A stretch of DNA of 64,000 nucleotides from Halomonas sp. Bachu 37 (GTDB lineage: Bacteria > Pseudomonadota > Gammaproteobacteria > Pseudomonadales > Halomonadaceae): NCBI RefSeq assembly GCF_039691755.1, contig NZ_CP137552.1, positions 2,542,001 to 2,606,000 on the forward strand, given 5' to 3'. A program made the translations under genes and the position numbers. The first letter of the stretch is position 1. Every line of letters begins with the position of its first letter. Of this stretch, positions 9,663 to 25,161 are shown piece after piece. The notes beneath the pieces are model-generated. The model saw only the letters and a program-made list of their open reading frames with translations, was not told where the DNA came from and searched no databases.

Positions 9663-12462
9663 GATTCGCGCCACCGTCCGGCTACAGTTCCATCGCGGCT
9701 TCACTCTGGAAGATGCCGAACGCTGGGTGGATTACTACGCCGCCCTTGGCATCAGCCATATCTACGCCTCGCCGCTGCAGGCGTCGCGTGCCGGCTCGTC
9801 CCACGGTTACGACGGCATCGACCCCACCCGTATCGACCCCGAACTGGGTGGCGAGGCTGCACTGGAGCGCCTGGTGTCACGGCTGCGTTCGCGCGGCATG
9901 GGGCTGATTCTCGATATCGTCCCCAACCATCTGGCGGTGGGCGGCTCGCAGAACCCCTGGTGGCAGGACGTACTGGCCTGGGGCAGCGACAGCCCCTACG
10001 CCGAGTTCTTCGATATCGACTGGCGCTCTGATGACCCATCGCTTGCCGGAAAACTGCTGGTGCCGTTTCTGGGAGAAGCCTACGCCGACATCCTACATTC
10101 GGGACAGCTGGCGCTTTGTTACGACGCGGAAACGGCCGGCTTTCACGTTGCCTACCACGAGCATCGTTTTCCCATCGACCCACGTCACAACGGCGACATA
10201 CTGCGCTTTACCGAGCACAACGTGCTCTACGAGCAGGCGGCATTTTTCGACGCCCTGCAGCAACGTGACGATGCCTATACCGCCGTTGGCGACACCCGCG
10301 TGCAGCTGCGCAAGGCGATGGAATCCCCCGATGCCCGGCAAGCGCTCGATACCACCATGGCGCTGTTCGACGGCGGCGACCCCAACGGCGCCATTCGCCT
10401 TCACGCCTTGCTCGAACGCCAGCATTATCGCCTGGCGTGGTGGCGCACCGCCTCCGACGAGATCAACTGGCGGCGTTTCTTCGACGTTACCGAGCTGGGC
10501 GGCGTACGCGTCGAAGTGCCGGAAGTCTTCGAGGCCGTCCACGCCCTGCCGCTGCGGCTGGTCGAGGCGGGCTGGGTCGACGGCCTGCGGGTCGATCATG
10601 TCGATGGGCTGGCCGACCCGCGCGGTTACTGTCTGCACCTGCGCCAGCGCCTGGATGAACTAGAGACAAAACGGCCGGCCGATGCGCCGCGTCATGTCGC
10701 GCTCTATGTCGAGAAGATCCTGGGTGACAACGAGACGCTGCACTCCGACTGGGGTGTGGACGGTACCAGCGGCTACGAATTCATGAACGAGGTGTCGGGG
10801 ATACAGCATGACCCGGCGGGTGCCGCGCCCCTGCGTCGGCTCTGGGGTGAGGTCAGCGGCCGCGATCCTGATTTCCTTGCCGAGGTACGCCTTGCCCGGC
10901 GCGAGATTCTCACGTCACTGCTGGCCAGTGAATTCACGGCCTGCGCCCGTGCCCTGCACACCGTCGCCCGCGCCCGACTGGCCAGCCGTGACGTTACCCT
11001 GGCGGCGATTCGCCGGGCGTTGCAAGCATTGATCGTACATTTTCCCATTTATCGCAGCTATGCCGACGACGGCGGCCGCCCCGATACCGATGCCCCTTTC
11101 TTCGCGCACGCCATGCGGGGGGCCAAGAAGGAGTTGAGCCCGCCGGACGCCGCCGTTCTCGAGGACCTGGACGCCTGGCTGGGCGGCGAAGCGCCACGTG
11201 ACTGCGCCGACGATGAAGAGCGCCGACTGCGCCAGCGCGCCATCGTACGCTTTCAGCAGCTTACCTCACCGATCGCCGCCAAGGCGGTTGAAGATACCGC
11301 CGGATATCGCAGCGCGGTGTTGATCTCGCGTAACGACGTGGGTTTCGATGGTGAGCACTTCCATCACACGGTCGACCAGTTTCACGCGGCGAATGCCTGG
11401 CGAGCCGGCCATTTCCCCCAAGCGATGGTGACCACCGCGACCCACGACCACAAACGAGGCGAGGATATTCGCGCCCGGCTGGCCGCGCTCAGCGAACATG
11501 CCAAGACCTTTGCCGGCCAGGTCGAGCGCTGGCGGCGCATGGCGGCACCGCTGCGGCGCTCGCTGCCCGACGGGATCGCCCCCTCCCCGGGCGATGAGCT
11601 GATTCTCTACCAGATCCTGCTGGGAGCCTGGCCGCCGACGCTCGATCCGCAACACAGCGACGACATGCAGGCCTTTACCCAGCGGCTCGTCCAATGGCAA
11701 CAGAAGGCCTTGCGTGAAGCCAAGTTGCGCAGCCATTGGCTGTGGCCCGACGAAGCGTACGAGTCGGCCTGCCGGGCTTTCCTGAAAGGACTTTTGACCA
11801 CGCCGCCCCTGCGCGACTCCATCGCCGAGGCGGCGCGCGCACTCGACCTTCCCGGCGCCGTCAACGGCCTGGCGCAGACGACTCTGCGCCTGACCGTACC
11901 CGGCGTACCGGACCTCTACCAGGGGGGTGAGTTCTGGGACTATAGCCTGGTCGACCCCGACAACCGGCGCCCCGTCGACCACGGCGCACGACAGGCGGCC
12001 CTGAACGAAGCCCTAACTCCCGCGGCGGCTCTGCCAAGCTGGCGTGACGGGCGAGTGAAGCAGGCTCTTATCTTCCGGCTGCTGGCGTTGCGTCAGCGCT
12101 GTCCCCGGCTGTTCGCTCACGGCGATTACCGCCCCCTTACGGCGACAGGGGCAAAGGCCGACCGAGTGGTGGCTTTTACCCGCCGATACGCCGGTTACCA
12201 GATGCTGGTGGTGGTACCTCGGCTCACCGCCGAGCTGCTCGATGAGGCCGAGCATCCCCATATCTCACCGCAGCAATGGGGCGACACCCGCCTGCAGCCG
12301 CAAGCCGGATTTTGGCAAGGTGCCCTGACAGATACCACACTGGAGGTAGGCGACGAGGGTATCTCCATCGCTACCCTGTTGGCGGAGTTGCCCGTGGGGG
12401 TCTTCCTGCGTGACGACACCGCCGACAACGCCCCGACAAGATCTCGCGCCGACATGCTCTGA
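9655..12462 (+). CDS. treY: Malto-oligosyltrehalose synthase
   Basis: 935 residues from an ATG with GGGAGG upstream; it overlaps the end of malQ by 8 bases. TreY is an intramolecular transglucosylase that turns the reducing-end alpha-1,4 bond of maltodextrins into alpha,alpha-1,1, the substrate for TreZ. The opening TVRLQFHRGFTLEDAERWVDYYAALGISHIYASPLQASRAGSSHGYD is typical of the family. Also seen are LILDIVPNHLAVG, the nucleophile region WVDGLRVDHVDGLADP, the YVEKIL segment with the probable acid/base Glu, VTTATHDHKRGEDIRARL, and the C-terminal PGVPDLYQGGEFWDYSLVDPDNRRPVD. Length and motifs are complete. With TreZ it forms the glucan-to-trehalose branch. Confidence 0.93.
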   Translation: MNEIRATVRLQFHRGFTLEDAERWVDYYAALGISHIYASPLQASRAGSSHGYDGIDPTRIDPELGGEAALERLVSRLRSRGMGLILDIVPNHLAVGGSQNPWWQDVLAWGSDSPYAEFFDIDWRSDDPSLAGKLLVPFLGEAYADILHSGQLALCYDAETAGFHVAYHEHRFPIDPRHNGDILRFTEHNVLYEQAAFFDALQQRDDAYTAVGDTRVQLRKAMESPDARQALDTTMALFDGGDPNGAIRLHALLERQHYRLAWWRTASDEINWRRFFDVTELGGVRVEVPEVFEAVHALPLRLVEAGWVDGLRVDHVDGLADPRGYCLHLRQRLDELETKRPADAPRHVALYVEKILGDNETLHSDWGVDGTSGYEFMNEVSGIQHDPAGAAPLRRLWGEVSGRDPDFLAEVRLARREILTSLLASEFTACARALHTVARARLASRDVTLAAIRRALQALIVHFPIYRSYADDGGRPDTDAPFFAHAMRGAKKELSPPDAAVLEDLDAWLGGEAPRDCADDEERRLRQRAIVRFQQLTSPIAAKAVEDTAGYRSAVLISRNDVGFDGEHFHHTVDQFHAANAWRAGHFPQAMVTTATHDHKRGEDIRARLAALSEHAKTFAGQVERWRRMAAPLRRSLPDGIAPSPGDELILYQILLGAWPPTLDPQHSDDMQAFTQRLVQWQQKALREAKLRSHWLWPDEAYESACRAFLKGLLTTPPLRDSIAEAARALDLPGAVNGLAQTTLRLTVPGVPDLYQGGEFWDYSLVDPDNRRPVDHGARQAALNEALTPAAALPSWRDGRVKQALIFRLLALRQRCPRLFAHGDYRPLTATGAKADRVVAFTRRYAGYQMLVVVPRLTAELLDEAEHPHISPQQWGDTRLQPQAGFWQGALTDTTLEVGDEGISIATLLAELPVGVFLRDDTADNAPTRSRADML

Positions 12463-12476
12463 CTGGCTAGCTTTAC

Positions 12477-12502
12477 TGACTTGCTCTTAGTGACTTGCTC
12501 TT
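12477..12502. repeat. 14-bp tandem duplication after treY
   Basis: TGACTTGCTCTT occurs twice, separated by AG (starts 12477 and 12491), in the 131-base gap between treY and the DUF2934 gene. It is probably replication slippage. No terminator is evident in this gap. Confidence 0.7.
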
Positions 12503-12593
12503 GCAGACACAGCCATACAGCGACACCACCGGATAGCGGTTTCGCGATTCAGAAACATCGAACCACATTGAATAGCCTATAGGGAGAGCTGAG

Positions 12594-13325
12594 ATGACTG
12601 ACGAAGAACGCGTACGTCAACTGGCCTACAGCATCTGGGAAGCCGAAGGACGTCCCGAGGGGCAGCAGCAACAACATTGGGACAGGGCGCTGAAGATCGC
12701 CGCTACCGAGCAGGTGGCGGGCAACGAGGCCGAGCTGGAAGAAGTGGGCGAGCCGCTCGACGAGACGCCCATCCTGGAAGATGACCTGCCGCTGGAGGAC
12801 GACGAACGCGGCATTCAGGAGAACCGCCTGCCGCTGGATGATCCCGAGGGCGAGCCCGACTTCGATGAACTGCCCTACCGCGACGATCGCGACGTTGCCC
12901 AGGACGTGCCGGTGCAGGATCGCGGCAGTCCGGGCGAGACCGCGGACGAGCACGTGCCCACGGCGGCTTCGACGCAGCCGCTGCCGGCGGAGTCCGCCGC
13001 GGGCAGCGACCCCATCGAGGAGCAGGACAAGCAGATGGCGATGGAGGAGCCTGGCGAGCCGGGCTACCCCCCCGAGACTATCGAGCCACCAGCCGGGCCG
13101 ATGGAGCCGATGCCCGAGGACTCCGCCACGGCGACACGTGCCCGTCGCCCTCGCCGCGACGAAGACACCCTGACCGCTCCCAATGCAACCGATACGACCC
13201 AGGTGCCGGGCAAGAAAGCGGGACGAGGCCAGTCTCAGCGCAAGGCCACGACAGCAAAAGCCGACGCCAAGCCCGCGAAGAAAACCACGCCAAAGGCGAA
13301 GAAGACGACCAAGCCTAAGCCCTAG
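12594..13325 (+). CDS. DUF2934-domain protein with acidic middle and Lys/Ala/Pro tail
   Basis: 243 residues. The first 40 or so match the short DUF2934 motif (EERVRQLAYSIWEAEGRPEGQQQQHWDRAL). Residues from about 45 to 180 are acidic and proline-rich, low in complexity and probably disordered. The last 50 are Lys, Ala, Thr and Pro rich (KKAGRG, PAKKTTPKAKK), like histone H1-type tails. There is no signal peptide or membrane helix. The function of DUF2934 is not established, though such genes are often found next to glycogen or trehalose genes. A good ribosome site (AGGGAGAG) precedes the ATG. The basic tail could bind nucleic acid or polyanions; this is speculation. Confidence 0.8.
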   Translation: MTDEERVRQLAYSIWEAEGRPEGQQQQHWDRALKIAATEQVAGNEAELEEVGEPLDETPILEDDLPLEDDERGIQENRLPLDDPEGEPDFDELPYRDDRDVAQDVPVQDRGSPGETADEHVPTAASTQPLPAESAAGSDPIEEQDKQMAMEEPGEPGYPPETIEPPAGPMEPMPEDSATATRARRPRRDEDTLTAPNATDTTQVPGKKAGRGQSQRKATTAKADAKPAKKTTPKAKKTTKPKP

Positions 13326-13439
13326 ACCGGCTACCGCAGCTAGAACGGCTATCAAGAACGCAGACAGCAGCCAAGACCGCGAACCGTGATGAAACCGTAA
13401 CAAACATGAGAGCACCCGAACGGCTCAAGGACGAATGCG

Positions 13440-15638
<2,199 letters not shown>

Positions 15639-15696
15639 ACATGAGGCGGCGCGGACATGGCCGGTGCCGTCTTCGCGCTGCAAGGAGAAGCATGCG

Positions 15697-17721
15697 ATGA
15701 GTTCAACCCTCAATTCAGCGTCCGGCGCCGTCCCGGCGCGCGAGCAGGACCCGAGCCATGTCATGGCGGCCGTCCAGGCTCCCCGTATTGCCATCGAATC
15801 CGTCATGCCCGCGCTCGACCACGGACGGTTCGCGGCCAAGGCCACCGTCGACGAGCCGGTCGTCGTCAAGGCGACGATCTTCGCCGACGGCCACGACGTA
15901 CTGGCGGCGGCCATCTGCTGGTACGACGAACAGGGGCGGCAACAGCGCGTACCCATGCGTCAGGTGGAACCCATGGGCCTGGACGTGTGGGAAGGTCGTT
16001 TCACGCCCCAACAGGTGGGGCGCCACGGCTTCATTATCGAAGCCTGGTGGGACGTCTACGCCACCTACCGCTACGAGCTTTCCAAGAAACACCAGGCGGG
16101 AGTGCCGATCGAGCTCGAACTCGAGGAAGGCAGACGACTGATCGCCCAAGCCGCCGAACGTAGCGAGGGAGCGCTCGGTGAAGCGCTCGCCGACGTTCAC
16201 GAGCGCTTTAAGCGGCTCGAGCTCGACGCCGAACGGGTCGCCCTGCTGCTGGACGGTGACACGGCGCGGTTGATGCACGAAGCGGATACCCGCCCGCACC
16301 TGTCCAGAAGCGACGCCCTCTATCCGCTGGATGTGGAGCGGCTCACGGCGCGCTTTGCCAGCTGGTACGAGCTGTTCCCGCGCTCGGAAACCGACGACCC
16401 CAACCGCCACGGCACCTTCAATGATGTTCACAAACGGCTGCCGATGATCCGCGACATGGGCTTCGATGTGCTCTACTTCCCGCCCATTCACCCGGTGGGC
16501 AGAGCTCACCGCAAGGGACCCAACAACACACTCGAGGCAGGACCGGACGATCCCGGCAGCCCCTACGCCATCGGCAGCGAGGAGGGAGGTCATGAAGCAA
16601 TTCATTCCCAACTGGGCACGCGAGAGGATTTTCGCGCTCTGGTGCGCGCTGCCGCCGAGCATGGCATGGAGATCGCGCTGGATTTCGCCATTCAGTGCTC
16701 GCCGGATCACCCGTGGCTCAAGGAGCATCCAGGCTGGTTCTCATGGCGCCCCGATGGCTCGATCCGCTACGCGGAGAATCCGCCCAAGAAATATCAGGAC
16801 ATCGTCAATGTCGATTTCTATACCGAGGACGCGATCCCGTCGCTGTGGCTAACGCTACGCGACGTGGTCCAGGGCTGGGTCGACGAAGGCGTGAAGATCT
16901 TCCGCGTCGATAACCCGCACACCAAGCCGCTGCCCTTCTGGGAGTGGCTGATCGACGATATTCGCGGCCGTGACCCCGACGTGATTTTCCTGGCCGAGGC
17001 CTTCACCCGGCCGGCCATGATGCTGCGCCTGGGCAAGCTGGGCTTTACCCAGAGCTATACCTATTTTACCTGGCGCCATTCCAAGGCCGAGTTGACCGAA
17101 TATTTCACCCAGTTGAACGAAGCGCCGATGCGCGATGGGTACCGACCCAACTTCTTCGTCAACACGCCGGATATCAACCCGTACTTTCTGCAATCCTCGG
17201 GGCGGGCGGGCTTTCTGATTCGCGCGGCACTTGCCACCATGGGCTCGGGGCTGTGGGGCATGTATTCCGGCTTCGAGCTATGTGAAGGCGAGCCGGTGCC
17301 CGGCAAGGAGGAGTATCTCGATTCGGAGAAATACGAGATCCGTGTGCGCGACTACAGTGCGCCCGGCAATATCGTCTACGAGATTGCACAGCTCAACCGA
17401 CTCCGGCGCGAGAACCCCGCCCTGCACACCCATCTGGGCGTTGCCTTCCACCCGGTTCACAACGACCGTTTGCTGCTATTCAGCAAGAGCACCGAGTCCC
17501 GCGACAACGTCATCCTCGTCGCTGTCAACCTCGACCCCTTCGAGCCCCAGGAAGGCGCGTTCGAGCTGCCACTGAGCCTGTTCGAATTGCCCGACGAGGG
17601 GGCGCTGCACGTGGAAGACCTGATAAGCGGCAGGCGCTGGAGCTGGCAGGGCAAATGGCAATCGATGCGACTCGACCCGACGATGCCGTTCGCCATCTGG
17701 CGTATCCGCCCGGTCCAATAG
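15697..17721 (+). CDS. glgE: Alpha-1,4-glucan:maltose-1-phosphate maltosyltransferase
   Basis: 674 residues from an ATG with AAGGAG 9 bases upstream; an upstream ATG at 15622 that overlaps glgX is less likely. GlgE (GH13 subfamily 3) adds maltosyl units from maltose-1-phosphate to alpha-1,4-glucan. The N-terminal sandwich is followed by helical and catalytic domains. Motifs: TFNDVHKRLPMIRDMGFDVLYFPPIHPVG, GPNNTLEAGPDDPGSPYAIG (phosphate and maltose contacts), LDFAIQCSPDHPW, KIFRVDNPHTKPLPFWEW with the nucleophile Asp405, and VIFLAEAFTRPAMM with the acid/base Glu434. Directly followed by the treS-maltokinase fusion, which makes its substrate, this is the classical GlgE pathway order. Confidence 0.95.
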   Translation: MSSTLNSASGAVPAREQDPSHVMAAVQAPRIAIESVMPALDHGRFAAKATVDEPVVVKATIFADGHDVLAAAICWYDEQGRQQRVPMRQVEPMGLDVWEGRFTPQQVGRHGFIIEAWWDVYATYRYELSKKHQAGVPIELELEEGRRLIAQAAERSEGALGEALADVHERFKRLELDAERVALLLDGDTARLMHEADTRPHLSRSDALYPLDVERLTARFASWYELFPRSETDDPNRHGTFNDVHKRLPMIRDMGFDVLYFPPIHPVGRAHRKGPNNTLEAGPDDPGSPYAIGSEEGGHEAIHSQLGTREDFRALVRAAAEHGMEIALDFAIQCSPDHPWLKEHPGWFSWRPDGSIRYAENPPKKYQDIVNVDFYTEDAIPSLWLTLRDVVQGWVDEGVKIFRVDNPHTKPLPFWEWLIDDIRGRDPDVIFLAEAFTRPAMMLRLGKLGFTQSYTYFTWRHSKAELTEYFTQLNEAPMRDGYRPNFFVNTPDINPYFLQSSGRAGFLIRAALATMGSGLWGMYSGFELCEGEPVPGKEEYLDSEKYEIRVRDYSAPGNIVYEIAQLNRLRRENPALHTHLGVAFHPVHNDRLLLFSKSTESRDNVILVAVNLDPFEPQEGAFELPLSLFELPDEGALHVEDLISGRRWSWQGKWQSMRLDPTMPFAIWRIRPVQ

Positions 17722-17747
17722 CATACAGAGACTTTTTTACTTGATTC

Positions 17748-17787
17748 TAAATCGATCCGTTCGCACTCCATTATCCGTATCGATTTA
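17748..17787. promoter_or_regulatory. 9-bp inverted repeat upstream of treS
   Basis: Arms TAAATCGAT (17748-17756) and ATCGATTTA (17779-17787) are perfect, with a 22-base spacer. It lies in the 98-base AT-rich gap between glgE and treS, ending 32 bases before the ATG. The spacing puts the arms about three helical turns apart, so it could be an operator or a long-range hairpin. No regulator can be named. Confidence 0.4.
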
Positions 17788-17819
17788 TCAACACCGATGA
17801 GCGCAGGGAGGGCAAGCCA

Positions 17820-21162
<3,343 letters not shown>

Positions 21163-21170
<8 letters not shown>

Positions 21171-23388
21171 TGTCACTCATACCCGACCCATGCTGGATCG
21201 CACCTTGTGGCTGACGGAGGACGACGCCGAGGCGCTGGTCCAGGGAACCCACCGCAATCCCTTCTCGGTGCTGGGCATTCATGATGTCGGGGACGATCAG
21301 GTTCTGCGGGTATTCCTGCCCGGCGCCGTGGGGGTCGATGTGCTCGACCGTGACGGCGGCACCTTGCGCTGCTGCCTGACGGCTATCCAGATTCCCGGCC
21401 TGTTCGCCGCCCGGCTGCCCCACGGCGCGCCTTACCTGCTGCGCATTCGCTGGCCCCAGGGGGAGCAGACCACCGAAGACCCCTACAGCTTCGGCCTGCT
21501 GTTGGGTGAAATGGACCTTTATCTCTTGGGCGAAGGCAATCATCGCAACCTGGGGCACTGCCTGGGTGCCCAGCCCATGACGGTGGACGGCGTGGCGGGC
21601 GTGCGCTTCGCCGTCTGGGCACCCAACGCCCGACGCGTCTCGGTGGTGGGCAACTTCAATAGCTGGGACGGGCGCCGCCACGTGATGCGCCTTCGCCACC
21701 CCGCCGGAGTGTGGGAGCTGTTCCTGCCGCGACTCGGGCCGGGGGAATCGTACAAGTACGAGATTCTCGACGCTCACGGTACTCTCGGCCTGCGTGCCGA
21801 CCCCGTGGCGCTCGCCACCGAGATGCCGCCGCACACCGCCTCGGTGGTGGCCGATACCACGCCATTCATCTGGCACGACGAGGAGTGGATCGCCCAGCGC
21901 GGAAAGGCGCATGAGCCCGACCGGCCGATCAGCATCTACGAAGTGCATGCGGCGTCGTGGCGCAAGCACGGCGGCGACAACGGCGAGATCTACAGCTGGC
22001 GCGACCTCGCCGAGCACCTGATTCCCTACGTGATGGAAATGGGTTTCACTCATGTCGAGCTGCTGCCGATCATGGAGCACCCCTTCGGTGGCTCCTGGGG
22101 GTACCAGCCGCTGAGCCAGTTCGCCCCCAGCGCGCGCTTCGGCAAACCCGCCGACTTCGCCTACTTCGTCGACGAATGCCATCGCGCCGGGCTCGGCGTG
22201 ATTCTCGACTGGGTACCGGCACACTTCCCCACCGACCCCCACGGCCTGGCGCGCTTCGACGGCACCGCGCTGTACGAGTACGAACACCCGTTCGAAGGGT
22301 TCCATCAGGACTGGGACACCTACATCTACAATCTCGGCAGGCGCGAAGTACACGGTTTCATGCTCGCCTCGGCCCTGCATTGGCTGCGGCATTTTCATGT
22401 CGACGCCCTGCGGGTCGACGCCGTCGCCTCGATGCTCTACCGCAACTACTCACGCAACGAAGGCGAGTGGATTCCCAACAAGTATGGCGGCCACGAGAAT
22501 CTCGAAACGATCGATTTCCTGCGTCATCTCAATGATGTTATCGGCGAAGAAGTGCCCGGTGCGGTGGTCATCGCCGAGGAGTCCACGGCCTGGCCCGGCG
22601 TCACCCAACCGACTGCCGAAGGCGGGCTTGGCTTCGCCTACAAGTGGAACATGGGCTGGATGCACGACACGCTGGAGTACATCGCCAAGGACCCGGTCTA
22701 CCGCTCCTACGCACACCACGACATGACCTTCCCCATGGTCTATGCCTTCTCCGAGCATTACGTGCTGCCGATTTCCCACGACGAGGTGGTCCACGGCAAG
22801 GGCTCGCTGATCGGCAAGATGCCCGGCGACGAATGGCAGCAGTTCGCCAACCTGCGCGCCTATCTTGCCGTCATGTGGTCGCAGCCCGGCAAGAAGCTGC
22901 TGTTCATGGGCTGCGAGTTCGGCCAGTGGCGTGAATGGAGCCATGACCGGGAGCTCGACTGGTCGCTGCTCGCCGAGCCCCGCCATGCCGGCGCTCGTCG
23001 CTTGCTTGGCGATCTCAACCGGCTCTACGCGGAACTTCCCGCACTCCACGAATACGACAGCGACCCGCACGGCTTCACCTGGGTGGTGGGCAACGACGAT
23101 ACCAATAGCGTCTTTGCCTGGCTGCGCTGGAGTACCGGCGGCGAGCCGCTGCTGGTGGTCGCCAACATGACCCCGGTGCCACGCATGGGGTATCGCCTGG
23201 GCGTGCCTCATGCCGGTGAGTGGGAAGAGTGTCTCAACAGCGATGCCGAGTGCTACGGCGGCTCCAACCTGGGCAATCTGGGCAGCCTGACGGCGGAGGA
23301 CTCGCCGCTGCACGGGCAGATCGCCAGCCTGGAGCTGACCCTACCGCCACTGGCGGTGCTGCTGTTGCGGCCGACCGGGTCGGCCTAG
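21163..23388 (+). CDS. glgB: 1,4-alpha-glucan branching enzyme
   Basis: 741 residues, GH13 subfamily 9, the long form with two N-terminal sandwich domains (about 25-115 and 120-230; [23 protein letters not shown] marks the CBM48). It forms alpha-1,6 branches in glucan made by GlgA or GlgE. Barrel motifs: [52 protein letters not shown] with the nucleophile Asp419, [12 protein letters not shown] with the acid/base Glu472, and [14 protein letters not shown]. Translation is probably coupled to treS by the 8-base overlap. It is the last gene of the block, followed by a terminator. Confidence 0.96.
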
Positions 23389-23423
23389 AGCGACTATCGT
23401 TACGTTTCTGATAGCAAAGATTG

Positions 23424-23455
23424 GCCCGGCCTGACAAGCCGGGCGCTTTTGTTTT
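23424..23455 (+). terminator. Rho-independent terminator after glgB
   Basis: 7-bp perfect GC stem GCCCGGC/GCCGGGC with loop CTGACAA, followed by TTTTGTTTT. It marks the end of the glucan/trehalose block. Confidence 0.92.
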
Positions 23456-23463
23456 CATACTTC

Positions 23464-24141
23464 TCAACCCAATAGCCGTTCCGCCAGGGCTTCCAGGTCG
23501 GTAACGGTCATGTCCGGCTCGATTCCCCAGGGGTCGAAAGGCGCCTCGGGCGTTCTACGCACCCAGGCACTACGGACTCCTGCGTGCTTGGCCCCGATGA
23601 CGTCAAAGGGATTGCTCGATACCAGCCAGGTCTGTTCCGGCCGCGTATCCAACCGACTGCGTAAGTGCGCATAGACCGCCGGGTCGGGCTTGAAGCGCTT
23701 GATCTCATCCACGCTGACAATGTCGTCCATGTGCTCCCGGAGCCCGGCCCGCTCCAGCAGCTGGCTTACCGCTTGCGCAGTACCGTTGGAGAATGCCACA
23801 CAGCATATTTTTTGCCGCCGCAACGTATCCAGGGCGGGGGCTACATCGTCGAAGGCCGGCAATTCGGCGTAAACCGCCATCAGGTGATCGTGGTCGTTTT
23901 CGCTGAGGCCGGCCTGAAGGGCCCTGTCGGTGAACAGCAGCGCCTCACGGGTACACTCGGAAAAGGCGCTGTAGGCGCCCATCAAGCCGCGACGAAAACT
24001 GTATTCGAGCTGCTTGTCGCGCCAGCGACGAGCGAACTCGGGCGCTTTTTCCGGTTGTGCCAGGCGTCGCTCGAGTTCCGTCGTGACCCCTTGCGTATCG
24101 ATCAACGTACCGTATACATCCAAGGCTAGGACCGGTTGCAT
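23464..24141 (-). CDS. HAD-superfamily hydrolase, type II haloacid dehalogenase-like
   Basis: 225 residues. HAD motif I is LALDVYGTLIDT (nucleophile Asp8), motif II CCVAFSNGTAQ, motif III Lys in KRFKPDPAVY, and motif IV WLVSSNPFDVIGAKHAG, where SSNPFD is characteristic of (S)-2-haloacid dehalogenases. Those enzymes hydrolyse 2-haloalkanoates to hydroxy acids, but many paralogs act on phosphate esters. It starts 48 bases after eutC on the same strand with AGGAG 6 bases before the ATG, so it is probably the last gene of the ectoine-degradation transcript. Whether it acts on an ectoine-pathway side product is unknown. Confidence 0.85.
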   Translation of the reverse strand: MQPVLALDVYGTLIDTQGVTTELERRLAQPEKAPEFARRWRDKQLEYSFRRGLMGAYSAFSECTREALLFTDRALQAGLSENDHDHLMAVYAELPAFDDVAPALDTLRRQKICCVAFSNGTAQAVSQLLERAGLREHMDDIVSVDEIKRFKPDPAVYAHLRSRLDTRPEQTWLVSSNPFDVIGAKHAGVRSAWVRRTPEAPFDPWGIEPDMTVTDLEALAERLLG

Positions 24142-24189
24142 ATCAGGCTCCTGAGATAAATGCGAAGCAGTGACAAGCCGCTGGGAACA

Positions 24190-25146
24190 TTACGCCAGCT
24201 GTTGTAAAGCATAGTCGGCAATCGCGGTATCCTGCACCCCGGTTCCGGTGAGATCGCACACGGTAATGGTAGCTTGCGACAAGCGCAGCCGCTCTTCCGC
24301 CGCGATCACACGGCCCAGCTCATGCACCTTGAATGGCGGTTGGCCTCCGGCAAATCCCTTGAGCTCGCCGTTGGTTTCGCTTTGCGCCCGCGTATCGCAG
24401 ACGAACGCATCGGCGCGGGTCAACACGCTATCATCAAGTTCGCGTTTTTCGGGGCTATCCGAGCCCATGGCGGTGACATGCACGCCTTCGGGCAGGTCAC
24501 GGGCGTGCAGCAACGGCTCACGGGAAGGCGTGGCGGTGACGATGATATCCGCCTCGGCACAGGCAGCCGCCACGCTATCGTGGACTTGCACGGCAAGCCC
24601 CGCCTCGCGCAGATGATCGGCATAGTCGTTTGCCGCCTCGCCACGCCGCGCCCACACATCCACGGTGTCGATATCACGCACCAGGCGCAGGGCCTGGATT
24701 TGTAACCGAGCTTGTTCCCCTGCGCCCAGTACCGCCACGCGGCGGCTGTCACGGCGGGCCAGGTGCTTGGCGGCAATGGCACCGGCGAGTGCAGTACGCA
24801 TGGCGGTCAGGTAGCCTTCATCGAACAGGACCGCTTCCACCAGCCCGGTTTTTGCCGACAGCACCAGCATCAGGCCGTTGAGGCTGGGCAGACCGATCTT
24901 GGGATTATCGAAGAACCCCGGGCTTATCTTGATGGCGAAACGCTCGCCCCCCCGGATATGGGCCGTCTTGACGTCGACCTCGCCATTGGCCTCCGGTATC
25001 GCCATGGAGAGAATCGACGGTTGCACGGCGTCACCGCGCCCTAGCGCGACGAAGCCGGCCTCCACCGCCGCCAGGGCATCGAGGTTCAAGGTCACGACGG
25101 CTTCGATGGCATCGCGTTGGTATATCTGCACGTGTCTCGTTGCCAA
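24190..25146 (-). CDS. eutC: Ectoine utilisation protein EutC, ornithine cyclodeaminase/mu-crystallin family
   Basis: 318 residues. Rossmann-type NAD(P) site: VAVLGAGEQARLQIQAL. Other family segments are VDVKTAHIRGGERFAIKISPGFFDN (substrate lysines), GLVEAVLFDEGYLTAMRTALAGAIAAKHLAR, and HVTAMGSDSPEKRELD. The start is probably TTG at 25146, with GGGAG about 8 bases upstream; the first ATG is far inside. The gene follows eutB by 15 bases. EutC is proposed to work with EutB in hydroxyectoine breakdown; in the ornithine cyclodeaminase family the reaction would be a reductive or deaminating step on an amino acid. The exact reaction is an inference from the neighbourhood. Confidence 0.85.
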   Translation of the reverse strand: MATRHVQIYQRDAIEAVVTLNLDALAAVEAGFVALGRGDAVQPSILSMAIPEANGEVDVKTAHIRGGERFAIKISPGFFDNPKIGLPSLNGLMLVLSAKTGLVEAVLFDEGYLTAMRTALAGAIAAKHLARRDSRRVAVLGAGEQARLQIQALRLVRDIDTVDVWARRGEAANDYADHLREAGLAVQVHDSVAAACAEADIIVTATPSREPLLHARDLPEGVHVTAMGSDSPEKRELDDSVLTRADAFVCDTRAQSETNGELKGFAGGQPPFKVHELGRVIAAEERLRLSQATITVCDLTGTGVQDTAIADYALQQLA

Positions 25147-25161
25147 ATTGCTTGCTCCCTG

